Source: Hippasteria phrygiana
Taxonomy: Eukaryota; Echinodermata; Asteroidea; Valvatida; Goniasteridae
Length of the DNA: 64,000 nucleotides
NCBI GenBank assembly: GCA_037893225.1
Contig: JAZGUH010000924.1
Location: forward strand, 1 to 64,000
Reading direction: 5' to 3'
In this document: in pieces, positions 22,484 to 33,437 of the stretch
Layout of the letters: each line of letters begins with the position of its first letter
Numbering within the stretch: the first letter of the stretch is position 1
Program-made: the position numbers and the translations under genes
Notes under the pieces: model-generated
What the model was told of the DNA's origin: nothing
Database searches by the model: none
What the model saw: the letters and a program-made list of their open reading frames with translations, nothing else

Positions 22484-22978
22484 CTACGGGCACGACACAG
22501 AGCAGATCAGATGAAAAGATGTGATTTCAACAAAATCTCAAACTGACCAAAGACGATATCTTGATTTTTTGTGTACAATCACATTTGAGGTTTCTACAGA
22601 CTATCCAAGTGTTAAATGAAGCTACTAATGAGGTGGGTTCTTTGTTCTTATTCAGGATCAAGCATTTGCAAATGCATGCATTCCTTGAATAATGCCGGAA
22701 AGCAGTGACCATGCGTGTAAACCCCCTGGGGATTGGGGGTATATATCTCCCACTTTTTGACCAGGGAGGGATAGGCCATTGGATCACCCCTCCCCCAGAT
22801 TGGTGTGGTCATAAACAAAAAAATGCTGATTTTTAGGTTATTTTGTAACTTTCCAACAGTATATATATATAAAAAACAAACAAACACAAACAGTACAAAT
22901 GCTTTTTGCACCGTTGTGTTGCCAGTCTCAGGGACATGAGTGTGCATATTTGCATCACGTATGTTTCCTCCGCCAACT

Positions 22979-23850
22979 TAGTTTTGCTCATTGTGTAGAT
23001 CTACCCTTTGTGTTGTACAAGTGACGTCAGATCAGTTTCTGTTTTTAAGCAATGAGGTGCTTATTTGCGTTTGAATAGGCATAATGGTGTTGCGTAATTG
23101 AATTGCATAGTAGCCTTTTACAAGCAGTGATATTCATTGATTTCCTCTGTTGCTGTCATACTTTTCATAAGATTCTTTGGAAGTGGGGTTTTTACAAGAA
23201 TGCGAATCCCATGGAAGTGAAGCTAACGACCAACTTGAAACCTTCCTGGCGATTGTTAGTGTGCAATATTTTTGTTGTTGTCAGATTCACGAGTTTAAAC
23301 CCGGTGTAGGTTGTGCTTCGATTCTGTAGCAGCAATTGATTAACTGAACCAGCGATCCCGGTGATTTTCAAATAGTGCATAATTCAATAGCTTTTAATCG
23401 TATCGATACCAATCACTATAAAAATATGCCAAGAATCGATACTATCTACTTCCGACTTTACCTGACAATGTTACAAAGAAATCAATAAATATTACTTAAA
23501 AAAACTTTGCACGCCTGATTATATAATGTGTGTCTTGGGAAACTTCTTGTGCACATATATTTCTGAGGAACATCTGACAGAAAACCCCGGAAGAGATAAT
23601 TTGAATGGTTCGTATTGTCATAGCGTTTGTACAGTATTTTGGCAACACTTCTAGTAGCAGCCCGATGTAAGACTATCTCACAGACATTATTATCAATGGC
23701 TACGGCTCTTCACCGTAGCCTGTCAATGGCCAAATTCAAAGCCGTAGCACAACAGATCCGATCTAGGCAACGGCTTATACTGTGCGACTGCAGCATACCA
23801 GCCTGTGAATAAACTGATACACCCTCAATACACGTCAACATACGTGGCAT
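22979..23850 (+). repeat. Direct repeat copy A (about 870 bp)
   Basis: Matches 28,001-28,885 base for base with scattered differences and small indels, from AGTTTTGCTCATTGTG to CAACATACGTG. Shared landmarks are GAATCGATACTATCTACTTC and ATGGCTACGGCTCTTCACCG. No coding frame and no obvious inverted ends were seen, so its type is unknown. Confidence 0.85.
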
Positions 23851-24284
23851 TAGAGTACACAGCCTACATAGGTGACCAGACCTTTGTATCGTAAACAGCA
23901 CCCCCTAGTATCATATTGTTAAATTTCTTTGGTTGGCCGAGATTTTGGTCATACCCCATCCCCCACTCGCCGATGAAGAGGAAATAAATACTGCAAAGCC
24001 TTATACCAAACATGCTGTGCATGATTAAGATTTTATGCTGAATAATTTATTAATGCTATTTTTAAAGCAGAATATATACAGATTTGGCAGGGATTATTTC
24101 CAAATAAGCAACTGAATATATGCGACCCTCTTCCAGGAGTTAGTTCCGGTCAAAAATGGATGAAGCCGCACACTCCGCTGATTTAAGAAAGCTGACATTT
24201 TAAAACTATTTTATTAAATACATTATTTGCATGCATACGTATTCAAAAGAAATCTCAATCGAATGTTTAAGGGGATTTACTAAG

Positions 24285-24475
24285 CCATTGTTTTCAATTT
24301 ATGTACATGGTGGGACAATAGTTTACAGGATTCAGATGTGATTTTTAAGAAAGAAATATGTGATTTTGGATGCGCATTGTCAAAATCACATCGTCCTAAT
24401 CTTCCTGTGCACTTTGAACAGAAAATCACATCCAAGGGGGTTCAGTGTGGTCACATCTGATTTCGGTGAAATCAA
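24285..24475. repeat. Dispersed repeat, GATGTGATTTT family
   Basis: Shares AAAATCACATCGTCCTAATC and TGAACAGAAAATCACA with the better preserved element at 44,662-44,936. Confidence 0.5.
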
Positions 24476-24528
24476 TGGATAAAATGAATTATTCCTATCA
24501 CTGAATTATGACTGATTCAATCTCTTAC

Positions 24529-24576
24529 CATCACTATCCATTGAATTGTTGTTAATGAAACCAGGAATGTCCTCCT
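24529..24576 (-). CDS. RIMBP: RIMBP exon f: 48-nt microexon
   Basis: Minus-strand exon of 48 nt, phase 1 to phase 1, with a clear acceptor (TTTTTTTCCATCAG) and donor GATG|GTAAGA. It encodes EDIPGFINNNSMDSD, continuing directly from the SH3-I end (ERVA). Being symmetric and short, it is a natural cassette exon: skipping keeps the reading frame. No domain is seen. Confidence 0.82.
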
Positions 24577-24974
24577 CTGATGGAAAAAAACAACAAAACA
24601 AAACAAACAGTCAACAATTATTTCAAATTACAGCAACACAAAGCAAAGTCTATACATTTCTGATCTGAAGACACATGCCAAAAAAAGTTTCACATTACAT
24701 TTAGTATTTGTAAAAGAAAAGTTCTGGCAATGCAGAAACTGAAGCTTACTAGTTGAATGTGATTTTCACATATACTAACCCCACCCCCCAAAAAAAGGAT
24801 AGCATTAATTGCTACAGTCTTAGGTACATGCACGTGCATGTTGGTATACTCTATGACTACACATCATACATATTCATGATTCAGTCTTGGACCTTCATTG
24901 GCTAGATCCCCAACTCCCTCCATAGGTATAGAAAAGCATTAATTAAAAAAAAAAAAAATTGTAATTGAAATCAC

Positions 24975-25350
24975 CTAACACAAGGCTAAAAGCCACTCTA
25001 GGTAAAGGGTTTACGATCAGACATGGTAGGGTTGGTGACATTTTTTGCCAATCCTACCAACCACCCTTACGGTTTTCCTGGGTTCAGATCTGAATATAGG
25101 ATAATTCTTCAACAGATTCCTGAGAAATTATCCCAATAGACGTAATGATGTAATGGCTTTGTTTACATGTGCGCTTTCCTATGGGAGCCAGGTCGGGACA
25201 CCAGACAATCATCCCCACCTGGCTCCCATAAGAAAGCGCACATGTAAACAAAGCGTGACGTCATTACGTCTTGGGTCTATTGTCAGACCTGGGGGTCCAG
25301 TAACTTCAACCATCGGTGAGACCAACTCACTTCCCCAAGTTGAGTATTAG
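24975..25350. repeat. GGCTAAAAGCCACTCT family copy with nested hairpin
   Basis: Same family as 7,340-7,560. A palindromic element at 25,138-25,271 interrupts it between CCCAATA and TTGGGTC. Confidence 0.6.
25138..25271. mobile_element. Palindromic element nested in a repeat
   Basis: AGACGTAATGA and GCTTTGTTTACATGTGCGCT at the left, exact complements at the right up to TCATTACGTCT; stem about 55 bp. Confidence 0.75.
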
Positions 25351-25401
25351 GGAGCATCGGAGGACAAGCCGCATGCATTTATGTAAACGAATGAGACATA
25401 T

Positions 25402-25645
25402 TAGGGCTGTAGTCGAGTCCCTGCAAGTCCTTTCACAAGTCCTTTCGCAAGTCCAGTCACAAGTCCTTTCATAAAGCCAGTCACAAGTAACTGGATGAAC
25501 AATGACAAAGGAATGCCTTTGTCGAAGCTCATTTGAATAGCTTGTGATTGGAATTAGGACTGGAGGGTTTGTGATAGACTTGCAGGGACTTCCAAGGACT
25601 TGCAGGGACTTGCAGGGACTTGTGATGGACTCGACTACAGCCCTG
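25402..25645. mobile_element. hAT-like foldback element, inverted copy
   Basis: Terminal AGGGCTGTAGTCGAGTCC and its complement before CCCTG. The core is present in reverse orientation (CATTTGAATAGCTTGTGATT). The arms are made of CAAGTCCTTTC and GGACTTGCA repeats. No matching flanking octamer was seen. Confidence 0.75.
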
Positions 25646-25824
25646 GTACGTAATACACCACAAATACAACATGGGTTGCAAATTTCATTTGTCTTTTGAT
25701 GGCCCCATTTCCCTGCTGCCGTGCATGTGTGCACCGCTTATGTATGGAGTACAAACGGCGTGGAATGCGAGAATATGTATGCGGTTTATTTCTTTTTTGA
25801 GAACGAACAAAGCAAATTGACAAG

Positions 25825-25895
25825 AGTGGGATTTGAACCTGCATCCTATCTGGAACACCACATCGGTGCTCTACCATCTGAGCTACATGCACCTT
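25825..25895 (-). mobile_element. tRNA-derived SINE head
   Basis: Minus strand: box A-like TAGCTCAGATGGTAGAGCA and box B-like GCAGGTTCAAATCCC, followed by TTTGCTTTGTTCG, the same tail as at 41,697 and 36,609. Cloverleaf imperfect. Confidence 0.65.
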
Positions 25896-26130
25896 ACTCT
25901 ATGTTGGTGGTCCATCTTTGTTCTGGGGGTGCGTAGTCAGAGAGTCATCAACCCATAATGCCGCACAGCCTGGGATCATGGCCCCCATTTAAATGTTGCA
26001 TTATGGGAAGTGGCAGTGGGGGACCCGATCATTCAGCAAGTATACACTTTCTTATTTTAATCCCCAAGATCATCAGATAAACAACAAGGCTTTATTTCTT
26101 ATGGATAAACAGTTCTCTCCTTATTTGAAG

Positions 26131-26285
26131 TTAACCTCTTGAATACGGACGAGGGCCATGGCCCTGGTTTGAAAAAGACCACACTGCCGGTTGTCATCTA
26201 TACACGCATTCCTGCGTGCACTCAATCCACTGTTTGCCTATTGCTTGCATTACGCTCGGCATAACTGCCGGGCAGAAGGGGTTAA
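26131..26285. mobile_element. Short TTAA-flanked MITE
   Basis: TTAACCTCTTGAATACGG to GGGCAGAAGGGGTTAA, about 155 bp, an internally shortened relative of the 11,804 family. Confidence 0.7.
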
Positions 26286-26370
26286 CGAAAGACTTCCTGC
26301 TCTAACAGTTTGCCAACAATACCTTGAAAAACTAAGATTAGGAATCCACCGCCAATCAATCATACGCGTA

Positions 26371-26755
26371 GGGTGCGTTCGAGTAGCTCACCTAGGTGGA
26401 CTCGGGTTAGCCCCGTGCCGTTCGATTAGCTCGGACATCATACCCGGGGCTGACTCGGGTCAGCCACCATGCATAGTTAAGTCTGATTACCCACAGATTC
26501 TACTCTAGCGGGAAATTGACACTTAGGCCGTGTCTGAAACAGGCTTCCAGGGCTATGGCTACGTCTACTGTCAGCATGTGCCCACGTATTTGCAACCGGC
26601 AAAGGCCTCGACCCAGCACTAGACACAAGATTTGGACGCATTACTTATGTGACATTGACATGAGAGGGCGTTTGAGCATTCGTTTAGCCCGGCTCTCGTG
26701 GCTAACCCATCTGCCTACACGCGAGTCGATCCGGGTGAGCTACTCGAACGCACCC
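26371..26755. mobile_element. GGGTGCGTTCGAGTAGCTCACC element
   Basis: Left GGGTGCGTTCGAGTAGCTCA, right GAGCTACTCGAACGCACCC, 385 bp. GGGTGCGTTC ends resemble those of Harbinger/ISL2EU-type DNA transposons (family knowledge, tentative). No transposase. Confidence 0.72.
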
Positions 26756-27489
26756 ATATCTGCAGTAACCAAAGTGCATAATAAAAGATGATGTAAGTGA
26801 CAGAACAGCCTACTAGGATAAATGGGCAAGAATATGAAATTTTTCCCATTTTAACGTTTGAAGTACAGATGATAAAAGTGACCACACTTTGACCAAAGAG
26901 AAATTTCTACCAGACGCAGAAGGGGAAATCGGGACAATCAAACATTCAGGGAGTTGGTGCAGGGCTTTGAGTGGTGTTTGTGTATATAGTTGCCTTCATG
27001 CATATTCAATGCCTAAATTCATGCAAGGAGAGTTTTTGCCAGAGCTTTTGCTAAAAGAAAAAAGGGGTTTTCTTAGGAGGGGATTTTTGTTTTGTTTTGT
27101 GGCTGCCAATCATAGCCCGGTGAAAACAAATCAAAGAAAGAAAAGGCTCTTATTGCAATAAAGCAGACATCTTTACAGACGTTCCTTGACATAATTTCTT
27201 TCAAAAAATGTTCATTAAATATAATGGAAAGGATAGTACAATCTCAAATAAATCATGCCAACTTATTGAAGCTTGCAGTTTTGACGGTTTCTTTCTTGCC
27301 GGACTGTAGCTGGTGCATTGAGTTTATCAGCATGTATATTTTTCTGAATGTTCTAACAAGCCATCTTACAACAGAGATTGTAAAAAAGAAGAAAAAAACC
27401 CAAACATACAAACAAACAAACAAACCAACCGAGTGGCTGTAATATAGGTTGTTCCCATCACATTCTCTATTGGAGAGCAAGAATATATA

Positions 27490-27967
27490 CAGGGTGACTA
27501 AAAAAAAAAACAGAACCCAAATATTTCCTTCAGTATTTTGTTCAGAAATTCTGCGTATGTCATCTTTCAAGTGTATATTAGTATACAAAACTTGTTGGGG
27601 AAATTATGGAACTTTTGAACACTGACACTATGATGATGAATTTCATGAAAATGATAATAAACTGCTGCAAACGGCTGACCTGAAATATACAAATCAACAA
27701 AATTAGCTGGCCTAACGTTTCAAACTTTAAGTAAGTTCTTTTTTAAAGGTAAATGCAAATGAGAAAGAACTTGCTAAAGTTCAAAACGTTAGGCCAGCTT
27801 ATTCTGTTATTTGTGATACATTTCATATATTTTCTGAGTCTTCTGGTGTTGGGGGCACCATCTAATTTTTACGTGTTTTTTTTAAGTACTGATTTACAGT
27901 TACAATTTTTCATGTGCTGTCCGAAAGGGCCGGAGATATTTTGGTTCAAGATTTTTTAATCACCCTG
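27490..27967. mobile_element. CAGGGTGAYTAAAAAA element
   Basis: CAGGGTGACTAAAAAAAAA at the left, TTTTTTAATCACCCTG at the right. Contains a hairpin repeat at 27,690-27,800 (GCTGGCCTAACGTTT) related to 39,310-39,430. Confidence 0.6.
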
Positions 27968-28000
27968 TTGATTGCAACACACGTGTTTCATGCGCCAAAT

Positions 28001-28885
28001 TAGTTTTGCTCATTGTGCAGATCTACAGTTTACCCTTTGTGTTGTACAAGTGACGTCAGATAAGTTTCTTTTTTTTAAGCAATGAGGTGCTTATTTGCGT
28101 TTGAATAGACATAATGGTGTTGCGTAATTGAATTGCATATTAGCCTTTTACAAGCAGTGATATTCGTTGATTTCCTCTGTTGCCGTCATAATTTTCAGGA
28201 GATTCTTTGGAAGCAGGTTTTTTTACAAGAATGCGAATCCCATGGAAGTGAACGACTAACTTGAAACCTTCCTGGTGATTACTACTGTGCAAAGGTTTTT
28301 TGGTCAGATTCACGAGTTTAAACCCGGTGTAGGGTGTGCTTCGATTCTGTAGCAGCAATTGATTATTAAACTGAACCAGCGATCGTGATGATTTTCAAAT
28401 AGTGCATATTTCAAAAGCTTTTAATCATATCGATACTAATCACTATATAAATATGCCAAGAATCGATACTATCTACTTCCGACTTTACCTGACAATGTTA
28501 CAAAGAAATCAATAAATATCACTTAAAAAAACCTTTGCACGCCTGATTTTATAATGTGTTTCTTGGGATACTTCTTGTGCACATATATTTCTGGGGTACA
28601 TCTGACAGAAAACCCCGATAAGAGATAATTTGAATGGTTCGTATTGTCATAGCGTTTGTACAGTATTTTGGCAACATGTCTAGTAGCATCCCGATGTAAG
28701 ACTATCTCGCAGACATTATTATCAATGGCTACGGCTCTTCACCGTAGCCTTTCAATGGCCAAATTCGAAGCCGTAGCCACAAAAGATCCGATCCAGGCAA
28801 TGGCTTATACTGTGCGACTGCAGCATACCAGCCTGTGAATAAACTAAACTGATACACCCTCAATATACGTCAACATACGTGAACA
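28001..28885 (+). repeat. Direct repeat copy B (about 885 bp)
   Basis: Second copy of the 22,979-23,850 sequence in the same orientation about 5 kb away, with a small AAACT duplication near its end. Both lie in RIMBP introns. Confidence 0.85.
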
Positions 28886-29538
28886 TGCCACAAGTGTGTA
28901 TAACTAATACTCAAGCATGCAAGGGGTGCAAAATGGGAAGTTATATCCGACACAGGGTGCGTCATAGCGAGGTTGAGGCTCATGCCAGAAATGCTTTTTT
29001 CTTAATTACCTCTTTTTTCATTCAAATCTCTCGTATCTAGACCAACAAAAGCGAGTGACGGGCGCAAACGTAACACCACGCACAGACGGAAAACAAGGCG
29101 GCAAAGGAAAGTCAAAGGGGAAAAAAATAAAAAATCAATCAGCGAAAAGGAAACATCGTTTCAAACCAATTTTAGCAGAATCGTTACAACAGAACAATCT
29201 TTTTAAAACCAAAAATAACTACTTGTGTTATTACCGTACATCATGTGAATGCTACATTCAAATCAAACTGGTGCAAATTCCTTGCATGTACTCAGTCAAA
29301 AACAGCAGCTATGCACAATTTCTTGAACAAAAGCAACAGCAAATTTTGTTTTGAAAAAAACAAAAAACAAAAACAGCGGAAGCAGTTTAATGAATATAAA
29401 ACTTCTCATTATATGTGAAGGATTAGCTGATGAACCCTCCTATTAAATCGACAGTCAAATATCTTTCAGACTATAAAAAAGCCATTCAAAGTTTTCTGAG
29501 GTATGATTTTGCAAATAGTGCAAAAACTTGCAGCTTCT

Positions 29539-29874
29539 CATGGTCAGGCCAGGCCATTGAAAAGCCTGGCCACGCCCGGGCTCTCTGGTTTTAAGTCTTG
29601 CTATTGCGAGCCACAAATCACCTAACAATACAGCATCTACTAATTGATAAAGCCTGACCTCTGCCAGGCTGTGGTCCCTCCCACACAAATCTGTAGTGAT
29701 TGCTTTTGTTGTCATTCCATTCACGGGCCAGAGATCAAGTCTTGGTGAACAATGGGAGCTGGCTGGACTCCAGCATTAGTGGATAGTTTATTGTGTACGA
29801 GAAGATTATAGAAGCCCGAAGGCCGAGGCATTCCCGGGGCTTGGTCAGGCTTCTCAACGGCCTGGCCCGACCAT
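29539..29874. mobile_element. TIR element, CATGGTCAGGCCAGGCC
   Basis: CATGGTCAGGCCAGGCCATT at the left and GGCCTGGCCCGACCATG at the right, with internal GAAAAGCCTGGCCA/GGCTTGGTCAGGCTTCTC pairing. Confidence 0.65.
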
Positions 29875-30460
29875 GGGTTAGACAGTGCTCCCTTACCTTT
29901 CAACACTAATGCACCTATCTATTGCTCCCCCCCCCCAATTGCCCTCAACCCTGAAAAATCATCCAAACCTCCAGGTGGGTTTTCAAGTATCTGGATGGTG
30001 AGGGTAACACAAGGATAGTGAAAAAAAATGGGTTTACTTGGGCTGGATTTGAATCTAAAACTTCCTGCTCACTACAGCAGATTTGTGAATTCTTTGACTA
30101 TCGAGATTGCAAAGGTTGGCCAGCCAATAACAATCCAGTCCTGCTGCATTGCAACCAATGACATAAGATAAATATTTGGCATTTGTGTGATGTCGTTCAA
30201 GGTAAAGAGCGCCACCAAGAGTTTGTCCTGGAGAGGTAATTTTTCCACAGTTTCTCACTGTAAAAGGTCGACACCCGAAAAAGTAAACCATGGCAGTTTT
30301 CCATTCAGTTATTCATGACTGCTCCCAAATGCTTTTCAAATAGCGCTTCCTCAAAAAAACCTGACAAAACTAGTCCTGGATCAACCAAATGGAACGGGCG
30401 ACTTGTCAACCACGAAGTCTATAAATGGCTTCTCCGGTGCAACTGCTTGGGGCGCACTAT

Positions 30461-30862
30461 ACAGGGTGTCAAAAAAAGAAAAATGCACCACCATATTTCC
30501 GGGTAATCCAGAATACTAATTTTCATACTATGTGATAGGAAATCTTCTTAAATGAAAAATAATCTTTATTTCATCAAAATCCGACAATCCGTTTAGGACT
30601 TACACCCAAGTTAATAGTGAAGCAAAGTCAGGTTCTCCATGCACCCTGATCTCGACAATGCCGTCAATGAGACGGACATCACTTCACAGTAGAGACCCGA
30701 CTTTGCTTCACAAATTTGGGTGTAAGTCCTAAACGGATGGTCGGATTTTAATGAAATAAAGATTATGTTTCATTTAAGAAGATTTCCCATCACAGAGTAT
30801 GAAAATTAGTATTATGGATTACCTGGAAATATGGTTGTGCATTTTTTTGGGGGACACCCTGT
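30461..30862. mobile_element. ACAGGGTGTC element with long inverted arms
   Basis: ACAGGGTGTCAAAAAAAG to GGGGGACACCCTGT. The arms extend about 170 bp each, including AATCCGTTTAGGACTTACAC and its complement. Palindrome continues as CACTAT/ATAGTG. Confidence 0.78.
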
Positions 30863-30948
30863 ATAGTGAATCACCCTAACTGAAGAGGGACTTGTCCAAC
30901 ACTAGCATGCAAATACTCTTTATATAAAAAAAATAAAAAATATTGTAC

Positions 30949-31024
30949 CTGCTACCCTTTCGATAAAATTGCAGGGAACAAGACCTCTCTGTCCGTTCAT
31001 CAGCTCCCCGTCATAGAAACCATC
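30949..31024 (-). CDS. RIMBP: RIMBP exon e: SH3-I, second half
   Basis: Minus-strand exon of 76 nt, phase 0 to phase 1, acceptor ATATCTCCAG, donor GTAGCAG|GTACAA. It completes SH3-I with [14 protein letters not shown], then [11 protein letters not shown]. This is the conserved Gly-x-x-Pro-x-Asn-Phe strand that forms part of the SH3 ligand groove. The [13 protein letters not shown] join across the intron is typical of RIM-BP SH3 domains. Confidence 0.96.
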
Positions 31025-31450
31025 CTGGAGATATATAAAAAAGAAAAAACACCCCAAAACAATAGAAATTGAAACACCAGAATAAACACAAATTTCTTTA
31101 CGCTGAACATAAATACGCTAAGCATTTACTACTACAAATCTGTTCACCGGATTTGGTAAATTTTCCCACAAGACTCATTAATATTCAACATTATTTGTTA
31201 GTTAAAATGAGCTTGATGATCATTACCACAGCTCTAAACTTTAGTCTGTTTTTCAATTTTGTTTTGACATGTTTTAGTGCCTTGTTGCATAAATACTACA
31301 CAGAAAACTACTAGAAATACAATGCTAGAAAGACCTAAAAAAAAACCAATTGTTTTTCTCAACATGCCAGACCTGGCATTTCACTGCTCAACAAATATCA
31401 TACTTCGTAGTTTGTTGCATCAGCCCAAAGAACCAAGTTCAAGAAGTCTA

Positions 31451-31722
31451 TTTAAATTAGAACAGAGATGTTTTCTCTTTTGCCCTGTCCCGATGTACTA
31501 TATGAAGCACTGTATACTCGGTGCTTTCCGAGAGCCTGTGTGAAAAATTCACAGGCTTACTCGGGCGGGTTTCGAACCCACGACTTCCTGCTTACTAGTG
31601 CAGACATCTTAACCACTGGACCACCGAGCTTGCTGGTGCTTCATATATTACGTCGGGACACTGCAAAAGAGAAAACATCTCTGTTCTAATTTACATCATC
31701 CCCCGACGCAAACATTCCATCT
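31451..31722 (-). mobile_element. Foldback element with a tRNA-like centre
   Basis: AAATTAGAACAGAGATGTTT to GATGTACTATATGAAGCAC at the left is mirrored by GTGCTTCATATATTACGTCG to CTCTGTTCTAATTT at the right. Between them, on the minus strand, lies a tRNA-like unit (GTGGTCCAGTGGTTAAGATG; box B GTGGGTTCGAAACCC). Relatives at 16,950-17,300 and 58,990-59,430. Confidence 0.7.
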
Positions 31723-32796
31723 TAAGTCTATTTAAAATTTGTCAGATTGAGTCATTCAAATTCACAGAAATTCTTTTTCAAACTTAATTTGGCTGTCAGT
31801 TTGTCCATGAAATCAAAACAAAGATGAACACATTCATTCTCAATAAAACAAAACTAGTCTTGACATCATGTGGTGTAAAGAAAACGTGTGTAGCTCAGTA
31901 TAAAAAAAATGGTGCAACTTGTAATCTTTGAACAAAATAATTCAACTTTGATCAAAAACTTTCTTACAACATAAAATCTACATGAAAGAACACAATAATA
32001 ATAATACAAAAAATCAATGTAATGTGAGCATTCCTCCATGATTTGGAACCCCAAGACCACGACTTTGAGTACATCAAATGTTGCTATGGCAACTGATTTG
32101 GTTGCTCAGGCAACAGTATAAAGCAACTGTATGCTATTTAACTGGTTACCAGGGGTAAAGCGATTTGCACCAAGAATGAAGGAAGACAAATCTTGTTCAG
32201 GACAGCATAAAGCTGATCCCTGCATCAAGAAATACATCCCTGGGTAGAAAAAAAAAGACGTGTAACGGCAGAAGTAACGGAAATTCATCATTGCCCCTTT
32301 CTTCTTTTAAACAGAATAAACAGAAAAGAGTTTGAAATCGTCATGCTTTTGGTCAACCACCAATTCATCATGCAAAATGGTTGCATCAAGTGCAGGCCAA
32401 TTTATAATTTTTATTGTCTGTCTTTTTGTGTGTTTTTTTAGAGAGAAAGATGCACAAAAACCCTTTTTAACCTAAAAGCAGAGTAGACGAATATTTTACA
32501 ACAGCATGATTAATTTGGAATCATAGGAGTGGAAACACAACGTCAGGTCTTTGTTGTGTAGCAATAGTGGAATTCTTACAAACTTCTTGGGCACGCAACG
32601 TGATAGTATCATGAGTTCAGGTTTTTTTTTTTTGGTGTGTCTTCAAAATTATCACAGAGCATTGTGCTTACCCATAATAAATATTGGTCTAGAATTCCTG
32701 AAATGCTCCAAAATATTGTGTTTTTATGTTCACTAGATTCAAGGGCAGGTAAGAGTATACAAATATAACATGGTTTGAGGGTGGATAGTCAATATT

Positions 32797-32875
32797 AGCT
32801 CCCTGAGGTATTGGAAGTTGACAAACTAGTTCCTGAGGTGAAGCCAAGGGAACTAGTTTGTCAACTTCCAACACC
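32797..32875. repeat. Short hairpin
   Basis: TTGGAAGTTGACAAACTAGT and its exact complement, 20-base loop. Confidence 0.65.
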
Positions 32876-32932
32876 CTTGACCAATCCAGTGCAAAGGTAA
32901 ACCAAGTTTAAAATTGATTCTGAAGAAAGGTA

Positions 32933-33348
32933 TTAACCAGTTCGCGCCGCGATTATTTTTGCTGAAAATTTCGGTTTTCAAAATAAAATAAAAATATAGT
33001 AGCCAACTTCTGATATACAGCCAACACGCCACAAATACTGATTTGCAAGAGTCATTTCAACAGTATTTGTATGATATTTCTTGCCGAAACCTCGGTGTGC
33101 GAACTGGAGCATAAATTGTAGAACAACAGGCCGTGTACAGCGGCCAAGTTCAAGTTCAACACACGGTCCACCTCCACAGACTTCTAGGACTTTGTGTGTG
33201 TGTGTGTACAAAACAAATGAGGGATTAGCGTGTTGAGATGTCACCTGGAGGTGAGTCGAGGCAAGCTTGACGTTTTAACCCGTCAGCCGTGCCTGTGTAT
33301 AAAAAACAGCCAGTGCGTGTTAACACGTCCTCCGACGCGAACTGATTA
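32933..33348. mobile_element. TTAA-flanked element, third family
   Basis: TTAACCAGTTCGCG at the left and CGCGAACTGATTAA at the right form an inverted pair, 416 bp apart. A short TG run lies near 33,195. Confidence 0.68.
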
Positions 33349-33364
33349 AAAGACCATGACTGCC

Positions 33365-33437
33365 ACCAAGGTAGCTGAGTTGGTAGAGTGCCGGTACAAT
33401 GTTCTGGAAGTCAAAGGTTCATATCCCACTCCCATTA
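33365..33437 (+). mobile_element. tRNA-derived SINE head
   Basis: AGCTGAGTTGGTAGAGTGCC (box A-like) and AAAGGTTCATATCCCAC (box B-like), then a T run. Confidence 0.6.

Larger units (their letters stand above)
22484..24528 (-). other. RIMBP intron f-g
   Basis: Contains copy A of the 870-bp direct repeat and the GATGTGATTTT repeat at 24,285. No gene seen. Confidence 0.6.
24577..30948 (-). other. RIMBP intron e-f
   Basis: Repeats at 24,975, 25,402, 25,825, 26,131, 26,371, 27,490, 28,001, 29,539 and 30,461, leaving little unique DNA. No gene seen. Confidence 0.65.
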
